Source: Pseudomonadota bacterium (GTDB taxonomy: Bacteria; Pseudomonadota; Gammaproteobacteria; Pseudomonadales; Pseudohongiellaceae). From it: 64,000 nt of DNA. The stretch's first letter is position 1. The number at the start of each line of letters is the position of its first letter. The stretch covers positions 248,001-312,000 of the forward strand of contig JAQCKF010000001.1 of assembly GCA_027592275.1 (NCBI GenBank), read 5' to 3'. The notes under the pieces were generated by a model. It searched no databases. It was not told where the DNA came from and was given only the letters and a program-made list of their open reading frames with translations. This document shows positions 44,478 through 53,969 of this stretch, piece by piece. The translations under genes were made by a program, and so were the position numbers.

Positions 44478-46385
44478 CTAGCTGCTCGTTGGCCGAGTGA
44501 ACGTATGAAACATCCAGACTATAAATACGGCTGCCGCTATTGAGAGAATCGTCACCAATCCAGCGGATAAGCCCAGGTCGAGTGATTGGACGCCCAGCGC
44601 TGTAAGGCAGGCTAGGCCAACAGACATCAATGCCTCGCCGGCGATAACGCCCGATGAGAACAGTATGCCACGATGCAAGACCTTGTCATGGCTCGCCTCG
44701 GGGGTTCCCCTAGTGTGGAAGTGTGCGATCAGGCCACCGATAAGAATCGGCGCTGCAAGGCCAAACGGCAGATACATGCCGACGGCAATAGGCATCAGAT
44801 GTGCTCTGAATTTCTTTCCGGTAGATTTTAGATACCAATCAACAATCAGAATAACGATGCCCACCAGGACGCCATAGCCGATCATGTCCCAGGGAAGTTG
44901 CCCCTCGCCGGAGAAGCCCCGCGCCAATGAGGCAAACAGGCTAGCTTGAGGGGCAGATAGCTCTCTACCACCGATGCCGCCTTCGATATTGTTGTGTAGC
45001 AAATTAAGCACGGGCGACATCACGAACGCAGCAACGAACACGCCGGCGATCTGCATGATCTGTTGTCGAAAGGGTGCGGCGCCTAGTATGGCGCCGGTCT
45101 TCAAGTCGTTACAGACATCGCCACTGGTCGCGGCAACGCAGCAGACGATGGCGGCGATGCCTAACGTTGCCACCATCGCTTCCATTCCGGAGTAATTGAA
45201 CAACCACAACATGCCGCCGGCGACGAGAACCGCGGTGATCGTCATGCCTGAGACGGGACTATTGGAGTTGCCCACCAAGCCCACGATATAGCTAGCGACG
45301 GCAGTAAAGAAGAAGCCCATTACCAGCATCACGGCTGTGGCTAGGAGAGTTATGCCAATACCGGAGGTAAAGCGATAGTTAACATAGGCAAGTACGCAGA
45401 CGCAGCCAACGGTAAGCGTGATTATTGCCAAGGTCGGGATGTCCCGTTCTAGATCGGGCTTTATCATGTTGCCGCTGCTCAGGTTATTTCGGAGTTCTTT
45501 GATGGCGGCTACTAGGCCGTAGCGAACAGAGTACAAGGAGGAAAAGCCGCCTAGCACCATGGCTCCAACACCTACATAACGAATCTGAGTGCTCCATAGC
45601 TCATAGGCACCATCTATCGCAGACGGGAATTGATCGCCCGTGCCCAGCAAGGGAATAGCAACGATCCAGGAGATGGCGCCGCCAATAAAAATAAGAATGG
45701 CTACATTCAATCTCACGATGAAACCGATGGCGATGAGCATAGGTGAAAGATCGCCGCCGAAATAGAATATGCGTGAACTGAGAACGGTGGCCGCCTCTAA
45801 TGTAGCGGTGAACACGCCGAATAGTTTCGCGCCCAAGGCCACGCCAGCGCCTAACAGTCCGCCAAGCATGAGGTTTCTCGCCGCACCTGTTTGCTCCCCA
45901 TCCTCCCCCTCTTCTTCGCCAGCGCGTAGTACTGCTGCGCAGGCCACGCCCTCGGGATAGACGAGTTCGGGGTTGTTGAGGATAAAGACCTTGCGCATTG
46001 GGATCATGAATAGAATGCCTAACAGTCCCCCAGTTAGGGCGATAATGGTTACAGACCAGAAATCGAAGGAATCCCAAAAGCCAATCAAGATCATGGCAGG
46101 CATGGTGAAAATAATGCCTGCCGCGAGAGATTCACCCGCAGAGGCACAGGTCTGCACTTGGTTGGCTTCGAGAATGCTGGAATCCTTAAACAGCATCTTG
46201 AATAACAACATGGCCATTACGGCCGCAGGTATGGAGGCGGAAACGGTCATGCCCGCTCTAAGGCCAACGTAGACGTTCGCAGCCCCCATCACCACCGCTA
46301 GAAGTAGCCCCAATACCACAACTCTGAGGGTGATTTCCTTTCTCGCGATTGGGGGGGCTGACATAGCGCTAGTAGTATCGGTCAT
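44478..46385 (-). CDS. OPT-family oligopeptide/metal-chelate transporter
   Basis: 635 residues with about 15 membrane segments. Blocks GLRAGMTVSASIPAAVMAM, NQVQTCASAGESLAAGIIF and LVYPEGVACAAVLRAGEEE are standard for bacterial OPT transporters (family with YSL proteins). Probably proton-driven peptide uptake; the true substrate is unknown. Same strand as and 93 bases upstream of the amine dehydrogenase operon, so possibly co-transcribed with it. Confidence 0.92.
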   Translation of the reverse strand: MTDTTSAMSAPPIARKEITLRVVVLGLLLAVVMGAANVYVGLRAGMTVSASIPAAVMAMLLFKMLFKDSSILEANQVQTCASAGESLAAGIIFTMPAMILIGFWDSFDFWSVTIIALTGGLLGILFMIPMRKVFILNNPELVYPEGVACAAVLRAGEEEGEDGEQTGAARNLMLGGLLGAGVALGAKLFGVFTATLEAATVLSSRIFYFGGDLSPMLIAIGFIVRLNVAILIFIGGAISWIVAIPLLGTGDQFPSAIDGAYELWSTQIRYVGVGAMVLGGFSSLYSVRYGLVAAIKELRNNLSSGNMIKPDLERDIPTLAIITLTVGCVCVLAYVNYRFTSGIGITLLATAVMLVMGFFFTAVASYIVGLVGNSNSPVSGMTITAVLVAGGMLWLFNYSGMEAMVATLGIAAIVCCVAATSGDVCNDLKTGAILGAAPFRQQIMQIAGVFVAAFVMSPVLNLLHNNIEGGIGGRELSAPQASLFASLARGFSGEGQLPWDMIGYGVLVGIVILIVDWYLKSTGKKFRAHLMPIAVGMYLPFGLAAPILIGGLIAHFHTRGTPEASHDKVLHRGILFSSGVIAGEALMSVGLACLTALGVQSLDLGLSAGLVTILSIAAAVFIVWMFHTFTRPTSS

Positions 46386-46622
46386 GGCTCGCGTGCTCTT
46401 TTTAATATTGAGATTCGCTCACTATAGGCGAGATTGGCACTGGAGTAAAAAAGCAGGGACATTTCCCTTGGCGGATCTCATGCTTGGGGAGATAAGGTTA
46501 GTAAAAGTGCGAAAATAAGGAATGGGAATAAATGCTGTATCAGCTATGAGACGGTTAGAGCTCTAGATGAGAAGCAGGCCCATGTAGTGCTTGTTAGCTG
46601 CGAAGTCCGGCTGGGCGCCAGC

Positions 46623-47069
46623 CTAGCGTCCGGCTAGGGCAAGAAGTTTTTGTCTATCTATGTATAGAAGTGCGAGGCTGCTCAACCAAACGCCGCAGGC
46701 CATGATGAACAACACGCCACCGTCTGTATTCCCAGCCGCGTCAACAACGCGCACCACACCCAGCGGGGTGAATAAGTGAAAGAAGATTGCGCCTGACATA
46801 ACCATCAAGCCGGCCAGTGCACCCCAGACTCTTGTAACTGGGACAAGAACCAGAATGGCGGCTATAAGCTCGGCTATTCCAGTTACTGTTCCTCCATAAC
46901 TACTGAAACCCTCGGCGAAGACCCGTTGTAGACCGATATCCAGCATCCAAGTGCCTATGGTGTTGAATATAATTACCGTCTCTTCCGACCCGCTGAATTT
47001 AAAGAAGAGGGATTGTAGGAATACGAAGGCTATATAAAGGGGTAGAACCCAATTTACAAATTTATTCAT
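46623..47069 (-). CDS. DoxX-family membrane protein
   Basis: About 148 residues, four membrane segments. It starts MNKFVNWVLPLYIAFVFLQS and contains FFKFSGSEETVIIFNTIG and GTVTGIAELIAAILVLVP. The frame is open upstream to 47123, overlapping the YHS-type gene, but the ATG at 47069 fits the family. Function unknown; DoxX proteins are linked to redox and thiosulfate chemistry in some species. Paired with the broken YHS gene directly upstream. Confidence 0.8.
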   Translation of the reverse strand: MNKFVNWVLPLYIAFVFLQSLFFKFSGSEETVIIFNTIGTWMLDIGLQRVFAEGFSSYGGTVTGIAELIAAILVLVPVTRVWGALAGLMVMSGAIFFHLFTPLGVVRVVDAAGNTDGGVLFIMACGVWLSSLALLYIDRQKLLALAGR

Positions 47070-47082
47070 TCGGTTTTTACTT

Positions 47083-47535
47083 CTAGTCTTGTAGGAGTTG
47101 CGGCCAATATCGATCTGCATCATTGATGAACGCTTCTTTGTCTGCCTTCCAACGTGCGCTGATCTTATTGATGTAGTTTAGATACAATTTCCCATCGTGC
47201 ACAGTAAATTGTGTTGGATCGATGCTGGCGGTGTCATTCTGTGAAACTGCCCAGGCGCAGTAGCCGCCATACTGGGGTGCATAGCTTTCAGGGTCAGCCT
47301 GAAAGGCCGCGAGGTTCACCGCGCTAGCGAAACGTCAGTTCGCGTCTTTGTAGTTCGTTTCATGTTCTTTGCTGCCTTGGACTGCGCGCTGCTCGGTAAA
47401 ATACGCGAAAGCGTCATAACCCTCTATAGCGAGATTACCGAAGTATGTGGTGTTGATTTCATCTAGCGCCAGTGCGCTGCTGCTGGCTGATAGGAGTATC
47501 AGAGTCAGAAGTAGTTGTTTGATATCATTTCTCAA
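47083..47535 (-). pseudogene. YHS-domain exported protein interrupted by an in-frame TGA
   Basis: The N-terminal half (signal peptide to SALALDE, then GYDAFAYFTEQRAVQGSKEH) ends at a TGA at 47335-47337. The same frame goes on with RFASAVNLAAFQADPESYAPQYGGYCAW to 47083. The family has a tryptophan at the TGA position (W-x-F-A-S), so this looks like a TGG to TGA nonsense change, about 150 codons in all. Start is a TTG at 47535 with a weak ribosome site. A GTG at 47319 could restart the second half. Confidence 0.8.
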
Positions 47536-47760
47536 AGTTAGGGCTCAGGGTGTTGCTTAGATGTAGGGACCCGAGGATAAGGATTTATCATTCACGTTTG
47601 ATTTTTGTCGTCTGCTTGAGCGATATTGAGCTGCCTCGTAGAGAATGAAACTAAGCGCAAGCCAGCACTAGAATACTGCGTCTGTATCGCGCATAATCTG
47701 CCGCGTTACTCCTTTATACAACCTTCGCACTACACTGTATTGCCAGCTGGAAATTAATTT

Positions 47761-48672
47761 ATGTGGTTTAAAAATGCACGTCTATATTGCCTGAACGAGG
47801 CGATCGGCGCATCCCCAGAAGAGATAGAAAAGAAACTGACCGAACAATTATTTCATCCCTGCAGTAGTCACGATAAGTCGAAATACGGCTGGATCAGCCC
47901 GCTAGGCAAAGAAGGTGAGATGCTCACTCATGTGCAGGGTGACTACATAATGCTCTGCGCGCAGAAGCAGGAAAGATTGCTGCCTTCCTCGGTAGTGAAT
48001 GAGGCTACCGATGAAAAAGTGGCCGAGCTAGAAGAACGTCAGGGTCGCAAGATTTATAGGAAAGAAAAACGTCAGATTAGGGACGACGTATTTGTTTCAC
48101 TGCTGCCAAGGGCCTTTACGCGCAATCAGCAAACATACGCCTACATCTCCGCTAAAGACAATTTGATCGTTGTGAATTCCGCCAGTGCACCGAAGGCAGA
48201 GGCACTGCTTAGCCTGCTCCGTGAGAGCCTGGGTAGTCTGAAGGTGTCGATACCCGATGCAAATCGCGCACCTAGCGATGTGATGACCCGTTGGCTGAAA
48301 GAGCAGCATGCGAGTGACCACTTCCTCATCGATGAAGACTGTGAACTCTACAACCCAACTGATGGCAGTAACATCGTGCGCTGTAAGGGACAGGATCTGT
48401 TCTCCGATGAGATTCAGAGTCACCTTGAGGCAGGTAAGCAGGTGAAGAACCTAGGCGTTACTTGGAACAGTCTACTTAGCTGCAGCCTTGGCGATGACCT
48501 TAGTATAAAGCGCTTAAAATTTGTTGGTATGAAGCAGGAAGAGGCAAATGAGGAAATCGAAAGCGCTGCACAAAAATTCGATCAAGAATTCGCGGTGATG
48601 ACATTGGAGCTATCTAACTTCTTCAAGTCTTTCTTTGCTGCATTCGGCGGACTTCAAGATCCTAAGGGCTAA
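47761..48672 (+). CDS. rdgC: Recombination-associated protein RdgC
   Basis: 303 residues, starts MWFKNARLYCLNE, the family beginning. RdgC forms a ring dimer on double-stranded DNA and limits RecA filament activity. Other family segments: HPCSSHDKSKYGWISPLG, DVFVSLLPRAFTRNQQTYAYI and KNLGVTWNSLLSCSLGDDLSIKRLKF. Preceded by a 225-base spacer with no other gene. Confidence 0.96.
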   Translation: MWFKNARLYCLNEAIGASPEEIEKKLTEQLFHPCSSHDKSKYGWISPLGKEGEMLTHVQGDYIMLCAQKQERLLPSSVVNEATDEKVAELEERQGRKIYRKEKRQIRDDVFVSLLPRAFTRNQQTYAYISAKDNLIVVNSASAPKAEALLSLLRESLGSLKVSIPDANRAPSDVMTRWLKEQHASDHFLIDEDCELYNPTDGSNIVRCKGQDLFSDEIQSHLEAGKQVKNLGVTWNSLLSCSLGDDLSIKRLKFVGMKQEEANEEIESAAQKFDQEFAVMTLELSNFFKSFFAAFGGLQDPKG

Positions 48673-48721
48673 GCTGCGTAGTAAATAGTTTCATTTACAA
48701 ATACTGATCGAAGGTTACAAG

Positions 48722-49345
48722 ATGATGAAGCTCTATGATTATGGTCGCGCTCCGAATCCAAGGCGAGTGAAAATATTTCTAGCTGAGAAAGGCGTAGAGG
48801 TCGAGCTATTGAATTGTGACATGGCCAAGGGCGAGCACAAGACGCCGGAGTTTCTCAAGAAGAATCCCAGCGGCAAGATTCCTGTTCTTGAATTGGAAGA
48901 CGGGCGTTGCTTGGGAGAATCAGTTGCAATATGTCGCTATATTGAGGGAATGCATCCGGAGCCTAATCTTATGGGGCGAGACCCGTTTGAGATTGGACAT
49001 ATTGAGATGCGCAATCGTCATATCGAAACAGAGTTCTGGAGCCAGGTCGGTGTGTCTTGGGTCAATGGTCCAATCGTAGGCGCTATGGGAATATTTAAGC
49101 AAATACCCGAGGCTAAGGTGGCGAGTGATGAAAATGTTGCAAAGTATTGTGAACGCTTAGACATCGAGCTAGCGGCAGCACCTTATGTTGCGGGTGAACG
49201 ATTCACAATTGCAGATATTACGCTTTTAACCGCCATCGATTTCGCGACCTCGCTTGTTGGGTTAACTATAGACGAGTCGAATTCCAATCTATGGCGCTGG
49301 CATGCTCAGGTGTCGGCAAGAGACAGCGTAGACGTTCAGGGCTAG
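48722..49345 (+). CDS. Glutathione S-transferase family protein
   Basis: 207 residues. Thioredoxin-like N-terminal domain with MKLYDYGRAPNPRRVKIFLAEK, the glutathione-contact block NPSGKIPVLELEDG and GESVAICRYIE, then a helical C-terminal domain with VAGERFTIADITLLTAIDF (N-capping box). Substrate unknown. AAGG precedes the ATG. 49 bases after rdgC. Confidence 0.9.
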   Translation: MMKLYDYGRAPNPRRVKIFLAEKGVEVELLNCDMAKGEHKTPEFLKKNPSGKIPVLELEDGRCLGESVAICRYIEGMHPEPNLMGRDPFEIGHIEMRNRHIETEFWSQVGVSWVNGPIVGAMGIFKQIPEAKVASDENVAKYCERLDIELAAAPYVAGERFTIADITLLTAIDFATSLVGLTIDESNSNLWRWHAQVSARDSVDVQG

Positions 49346-49368
49346 CATCAACTCTAGAACGGCGTCGC

Positions 49369-49860
49369 TCACATGCCCGGTTCAGACGCTAGCATGCCAT
49401 CGAGTGCCGTAACATAGATAAACAGAGGTATGAGTAGCTCGCCAAGTTGGCTATCCATCATACCTCGCACTTCCAGCCAGTCTATTCCACCAGCTCCACT
49501 GCCTATCTTTGGCATCGCGATGGAGCTGAGCCTCTCGTCGACAACCAATTTATTAACTGCCCGGAAGGCCCTATGAACAGCGATCTTATTTGGGCGACTA
49601 GAGCGACCGAGCACAGGGTCGGCAGCTTCGCCTACGACTAGGTTTAGAACCCTGGTCTTTTTGTTGCCTTCCCAGAGCCATATGCTGCCGGGCTCCGGAT
49701 TTGTTTCTTCACACCATTCAATGAATTGGTCACGCATACTCGGGAATTTCTCCTGCAGTTTTCTGGCGAGACCACTGGCCATCGGATCATTGACAGAAAC
49801 TCCCTGTGCAATGACATCGGCGCGGCTCATTAGAATGTCACCCTCTACCTCGTAGATCAT
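49369..49860 (-). CDS. Macrodomain (ADP-ribose-binding/hydrolysing) protein
   Basis: 163 residues, a single macrodomain: VEGDILMSRADVIAQGVSVNDPMASGLARKL at the start and IAMPKIGSGAGGIDWLEVRGMM near the end. The GDIL and SGAGG loops hold ADP-ribose. Relatives remove ADP-ribose from protein or bind ADP-ribose-1''-phosphate. It follows the M28 peptidase gene on the same strand with 11 bases between. Confidence 0.88.
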   Translation of the reverse strand: MIYEVEGDILMSRADVIAQGVSVNDPMASGLARKLQEKFPSMRDQFIEWCEETNPEPGSIWLWEGNKKTRVLNLVVGEAADPVLGRSSRPNKIAVHRAFRAVNKLVVDERLSSIAMPKIGSGAGGIDWLEVRGMMDSQLGELLIPLFIYVTALDGMLASEPGM

Positions 49861-49871
49861 AGACTCCTCGC

Positions 49872-52124
49872 TTAGTGCTCTACTAACTCGTCTAATCGGA
49901 ATGCAAGACTGGTTAACACTTGTGCTGCTATTTCAATCTGTCCTGCTACTTGATCGAATTGTCGTTGCTCGATGGCTTCTCGAACTCCAGGAATGGTCTT
50001 TACGCCATAGCCAGTATAAAAACCTGGCGCATAGATGTGATGCTTGTACCAAGGGCGACCAGTCAGGCCCTCTTCACGAATAAGCTCGCGCTCGCTAGTG
50101 TAGAGCAAGTAGTTGTGGCGCGCGCTCGCCGGCGCACCGCTCAATGCCAAGCTCTCATAGGCGTCAGCTGCATCAGTCAGACGTGCCAGCGCATTCTTTA
50201 GCGGCGCAAAGTTGAAATGCGGAACTTCAGGCTTCGGTAGAGGTGGCCCGAAAGACTTTGTTGGATCCAATATAATTCCATAGACGCCTTCACGAATGTC
50301 TTGGTTGTCTGTCGCCGTCTTGTCGCGCATGTCATCAGCCAGTGCTTCAATCTCTTCGAGATAGCCCGCTACATTGTCGGTGAATCCTTGAAAGTCGAAC
50401 GGCAGTCGCGGTGCATTCGCCAGACGCAAAGTGGCGCGGCCGGCAAACTGAGCGAGGGCTTGTCCGTACACTAAGCCTGGATCGATCCACCTCAAATAGT
50501 GTTCATAGGTATCGTACATCGTGTGATAGCTGCCACCACCGGAGTGCCCGCCGAAACCCATATTGGCCGAGGCAATACCAAGGTGCTGAAGGAAAGGGGT
50601 GTAGTCAGAGCCCGAGCCCAGTGGGCTAATTCGCAGGTCGCTGCGATTTTTTGCTTCGTTCCTGATCTTCTCCGAGCTGCCATTGATGCGCAGATTTGCA
50701 CGCCTTCTTTCCTGAACAGAGACTCCGGTCTGCGGATCTTCAACATCTTCCATCACTTCATTGAAGAACCGTTCCAATACATGGCTGCCGCCAACATTCA
50801 CGAAGCCGCGTCCGTTGCCATCGGTATTCAGATAGGCCACGGCATGTTCCTGCAATTCTTCTGCGTGGTGCTCAGCCCACTCAGTCGATCCGATCAGTCC
50901 TGGTTCTTCTGCATCCCAAGCGGCATAGACGATAGTGCGCGCCGGTGGATAGCCTGACTGGGCCAAACGGCTCACAGCCTTTGCTTCCGCGAGCATGGCT
51001 ACGATTCCCGACAAGGGATCCGCCGCACCGTGATTCCATCCATCGTGATGATTGCCACGTATGACCCATTGGTCAGGGAACTCTGTGCCTTCCATGCGGG
51101 CGATCACGTTGTACGCCGTTACCATCTTCCAATCGAATTCAAGTTTCAGTCTGACTCGCGCAGGACCCGGTCCAAGGTGATAGGTAATCGGCAATCCGCC
51201 GCGCCACGCCTCGGGCACTACCTCGCCGCCCATAGCTTCTAACAGGGGTAGGGCATCGCGATAGGAGATGGGGAGCACTGGAATCTGCGTTATGGTCGGC
51301 GCATCTTCTCGCCTCAGCCGGTTTACATCACCGGTTGCGCCAACCCCTGGCGTCAATACATCGCCGGGATAGGTAGGCATGTCCATAACGGAGCCGCGCT
51401 GCACGCCGCTGTCATTCTTATAGGGCCCATCGGGATACACATCGCCGGGGCCGTAGCCATCATCTGCTGGATCGGAATAGATCAGAGTGCCTACTGCCCC
51501 CATCTCACCCGCGAGCTTGGGTTTGATGCCACGCCAGGAACCGCCGTACTTAGATATGGCGATCTTGCCGGCGACGCTAACGCCGTAGCGTTCCAATAAC
51601 TCATAATCCGCTGGCGTGCCATAGTTGACGAAAACCAGTTCAGCTTCGACCTCGCCGTCTATTGAAAAAGCATTGTAAGGAGCAAGTAAGTTGTCGGTAT
51701 TCGAGGTGCTAGCGTCTGACTCTACTGGGTCTTCCACTAGGGAGGCTGTGAAACGATTCGGAGCAACAAGCTCTAGCTCGCGCGTCAGTGGTTCAGGGAA
51801 CAACACTTCATACTCTGCTATTTCCACGTCATAGTTCCAGGAGCGCAGGAGATCGGCTATTGCCTCGGCATTCTCTTTGCTCTTTGGGGAGCCAACGTGG
51901 TGGGCTTCTGAGGAAAAATCCCTCAGCCATGCATTCATCTCATCCCTGTCGATAAGCGCATCGAATTCCGTCTCCATCTGCCGTTGTTGCGCGCTGGCGT
52001 ATGCATCAAAGCCGAAAAGGGTCTGCGCGCTGCTAGGCGATGCGATGGAAAGAAAGCCAGCGATCGCCATGCAGTGAAATGCCTGAGCTGAGTAGCGAAT
52101 AAGTGAGGGTGAAGAATAAATCAT
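49872..52124 (-). CDS. Exported M28 zinc peptidase, glutamate-carboxypeptidase II (PSMA) type
   Basis: 750 residues with signal peptide (to SSAQT). Order: protease-associated domain (VNYGTPADYELLERYGVSV), the M28 di-zinc domain (GNHHDGWNHGAADPLSG, DAEEPGLIGSTEW, YLNTDGNGRG, LGSGSDYTPFL, and His in SYHTMYDTYEHY), then a transferrin-receptor-like dimerisation domain to the C-terminus. The di-zinc ligands His, Asp, Glu, Asp and His all appear present. Likely removes C-terminal acidic residues from peptides in the periplasm. Confidence 0.93.
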   Translation of the reverse strand: MIYSSPSLIRYSAQAFHCMAIAGFLSIASPSSAQTLFGFDAYASAQQRQMETEFDALIDRDEMNAWLRDFSSEAHHVGSPKSKENAEAIADLLRSWNYDVEIAEYEVLFPEPLTRELELVAPNRFTASLVEDPVESDASTSNTDNLLAPYNAFSIDGEVEAELVFVNYGTPADYELLERYGVSVAGKIAISKYGGSWRGIKPKLAGEMGAVGTLIYSDPADDGYGPGDVYPDGPYKNDSGVQRGSVMDMPTYPGDVLTPGVGATGDVNRLRREDAPTITQIPVLPISYRDALPLLEAMGGEVVPEAWRGGLPITYHLGPGPARVRLKLEFDWKMVTAYNVIARMEGTEFPDQWVIRGNHHDGWNHGAADPLSGIVAMLAEAKAVSRLAQSGYPPARTIVYAAWDAEEPGLIGSTEWAEHHAEELQEHAVAYLNTDGNGRGFVNVGGSHVLERFFNEVMEDVEDPQTGVSVQERRRANLRINGSSEKIRNEAKNRSDLRISPLGSGSDYTPFLQHLGIASANMGFGGHSGGGSYHTMYDTYEHYLRWIDPGLVYGQALAQFAGRATLRLANAPRLPFDFQGFTDNVAGYLEEIEALADDMRDKTATDNQDIREGVYGIILDPTKSFGPPLPKPEVPHFNFAPLKNALARLTDAADAYESLALSGAPASARHNYLLYTSERELIREEGLTGRPWYKHHIYAPGFYTGYGVKTIPGVREAIEQRQFDQVAGQIEIAAQVLTSLAFRLDELVEH

Positions 52125-52283
52125 GTCGTAGCTCCTAGTTAACTCTAGCTACATTCTGACATATCCCTCACGATCGTTGAACGCTTCCATGTCCTGCGCT
52201 ACGCCGAAAGTTCCTATTGATGCTATAGTGTGCGCCGCATAACCATTGCAAAGCTATTCCTAAAGCCGACCTAGAGTGCCGCC

Positions 52284-52823
52284 GTGGCAATTAAGCCTAC
52301 TATCTATAAACTGACAGTCTCGCTAAGCGATTTGAATCGGGATATCTACGATGCACTCAGCTTAACGATCGCTCGCCACCCATCGGAGACGATGGAGAGA
52401 ATGATGGTACGGGTGCTGGCGTTCTGGCTGAATACTCGCGAGCAACTTGTACTGGGCAAAGGGCTTAGCGATACCGAAGAGCCAGATATCTGGGCGCATA
52501 CGCTAGATGGCAACTTGGAACTCTGGATCGATGTGGGAGAGCCATCGCCAGAGAGAGTAAAGAAGGTCAGCCGGATTGCTAAGGAAGTCAAAATTTATAG
52601 CTTCAATAGCAAAGCCCCGACTTGGTGGCAACAGAACGAAAAGCAGCTCACCAATTTGGACGTTAATGTTTACCGATTCCAATGGGAGCAAGTGCAGGCG
52701 CTCGCAGCTATCATTGATCGTGGAGTGGATCTCTCAATAACGATATCGGGTGACTCGCTATTTGTTGCCAGTGAATTGGGCGAGTGCGAACTCATTTTGC
52801 AGGGGCTACAAGAGGCCTCTTGA
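52284..52823 (+). CDS. yaeQ: YaeQ family protein
   Basis: 179 residues, matches YaeQ throughout: MAIKPTIYKLTVSLSDLNRD, HPSETMERMMVRVLAFWLNT, DIWAHTLDGNLELWIDVGEP and WWQQNEKQL. PD-(D/E)xK nuclease-like fold; biological role not settled. GTG start at 52284. First of three plus-strand genes with short spacers. Confidence 0.93.
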   Translation: MAIKPTIYKLTVSLSDLNRDIYDALSLTIARHPSETMERMMVRVLAFWLNTREQLVLGKGLSDTEEPDIWAHTLDGNLELWIDVGEPSPERVKKVSRIAKEVKIYSFNSKAPTWWQQNEKQLTNLDVNVYRFQWEQVQALAAIIDRGVDLSITISGDSLFVASELGECELILQGLQEAS

Positions 52824-52860
52824 TCACCAAATTTTTATCTAATTGCTTGAAGAGAGACAC

Positions 52861-53277
52861 ATGACAGATTCAGAAACTAATACGACTGCCGGCAGTGACG
52901 ACGAAATACAAGTAGTCAAGCTATTGAAGCAGCCGATCGATTTATTCAAAATTTTGAAGTTCGAAGGTCTAGTAGCCAGCGGAGGAGAGGCGAAGGCAGC
53001 CATCGCGGGCGGTCTTGTGACGTTGAACGCTGTAGTCGAAACACAGAAGCGAAAGAAAATTGTTTCCGGTGATATCATTGAATTTGACGGAGCTTCCTAT
53101 CGTATGCATTGTGATGAAGCGGTAGAGCCGGTGAAATCTGACGGGATCGCTGCTGATGAAAACAAAAAGGACGTTGTAGGTGCTGGCAAACCAGTTCGTA
53201 AATCAACAGTAAATGCTAAGCGAAAGATGCCGGCGCCATCGAGGGCAGGCAGAAAAGCGATTGGAATAAAGAGTTAA
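52861..53277 (+). CDS. S4-domain RNA-binding protein, YbcJ-like with basic tail
   Basis: About 138 residues. The S4-like core (IDLFKILKFEGLVASGGEAKAAIAGG, VETQKRKKIVSGDIIEF) corresponds to YbcJ, which is only about 70 residues long in E. coli. A C-terminal tail of about 55 residues rich in Lys and Arg (NAKRKMPAPSRAGRKAIGIKS) is extra. The frame is open from 52843; the ATG at 52861 after AGAGAGACAC is preferred. The tail probably adds RNA affinity. Confidence 0.82.
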   Translation: MTDSETNTTAGSDDEIQVVKLLKQPIDLFKILKFEGLVASGGEAKAAIAGGLVTLNAVVETQKRKKIVSGDIIEFDGASYRMHCDEAVEPVKSDGIAADENKKDVVGAGKPVRKSTVNAKRKMPAPSRAGRKAIGIKS

Positions 53278-53283
53278 GAAAAC

Positions 53284-53745
53284 ATGACGAACAATGATTG
53301 CCTAAGACGAATACGTTACATACTGGACTTCAATGACAGCAAGATGATTGCGATCTTCGGTCTGGCCAACGTAGCCACTGATCGAGCAGAAGTTTCTGCC
53401 TGGCTGAAGCAGGACGACGACACAGACTTCGAAAAATGTAGCGATGCTTCTTTTTCTGCTTTTCTCAACGGCATGATAGTTGCCTTGCGAGGTGAGAAGG
53501 AAGGGGAACCTCCGCGAGTTGAGACCAAGCTGAATAACAACATGGTATTCATGAAGCTAAAGATAGCATTGAATCTGAAGGCGGATGAGATTCTGCAGAT
53601 ATTGGAATCTGCAGGCCAAGAAATAAGCAAACATGAACTCAGTGCTTTCTTTCGACGGCCAGATCATAAGCACTATCGTGAATGCAAAGATCAGATTCTT
53701 AGGAATTTTCTGAACGGGCTCAAAATCAATTACCGTGATGATTAG
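53284..53745 (+). CDS. DUF1456 (YehS-like) protein
   Basis: 153 residues with two similar halves: NNDCLRRIRYILDFNDSKMIAIF and NNNMVFMKLKIALNLKADEILQIL, the duplicated DUF1456 unit. Function unknown. Six bases after the S4 gene, in an apparent operon with it and yaeQ. Confidence 0.9.
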   Translation: MTNNDCLRRIRYILDFNDSKMIAIFGLANVATDRAEVSAWLKQDDDTDFEKCSDASFSAFLNGMIVALRGEKEGEPPRVETKLNNNMVFMKLKIALNLKADEILQILESAGQEISKHELSAFFRRPDHKHYRECKDQILRNFLNGLKINYRDD

Positions 53746-53969
53746 ATGATTCGGTGAATTATTATTGCTACGAATCTCTAAGGATTTAGGCTCGCGTCCC
53801 GCTATACTCTGTGAAGGAATCAATTTTACTTCTGCGTGGTTGCAGGTTGTATCAATAGTTTTGCAGTTCGACTAATCCCATGAATGCAACTAACACTCAA
53901 AAATTGAAAGCAATCACGGGAGTGCAGAAAATTTTTCTGGATATTACGGCGTTAGTAAGCGACCTTTCT

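Noticed and set aside
45601..46077. 158-codon ORF inside the OPT transporter in another frame
   Set aside because: Arg/Gly/Trp-rich composition typical of an out-of-frame shadow of a membrane protein.
47335..47337. Idea that TGA codes for tryptophan in this organism
   Set aside because: TGA serves as the true stop of many intact genes here, for example in the ATGA overlaps of the amine dehydrogenase and FrnE operons, so the standard code holds.
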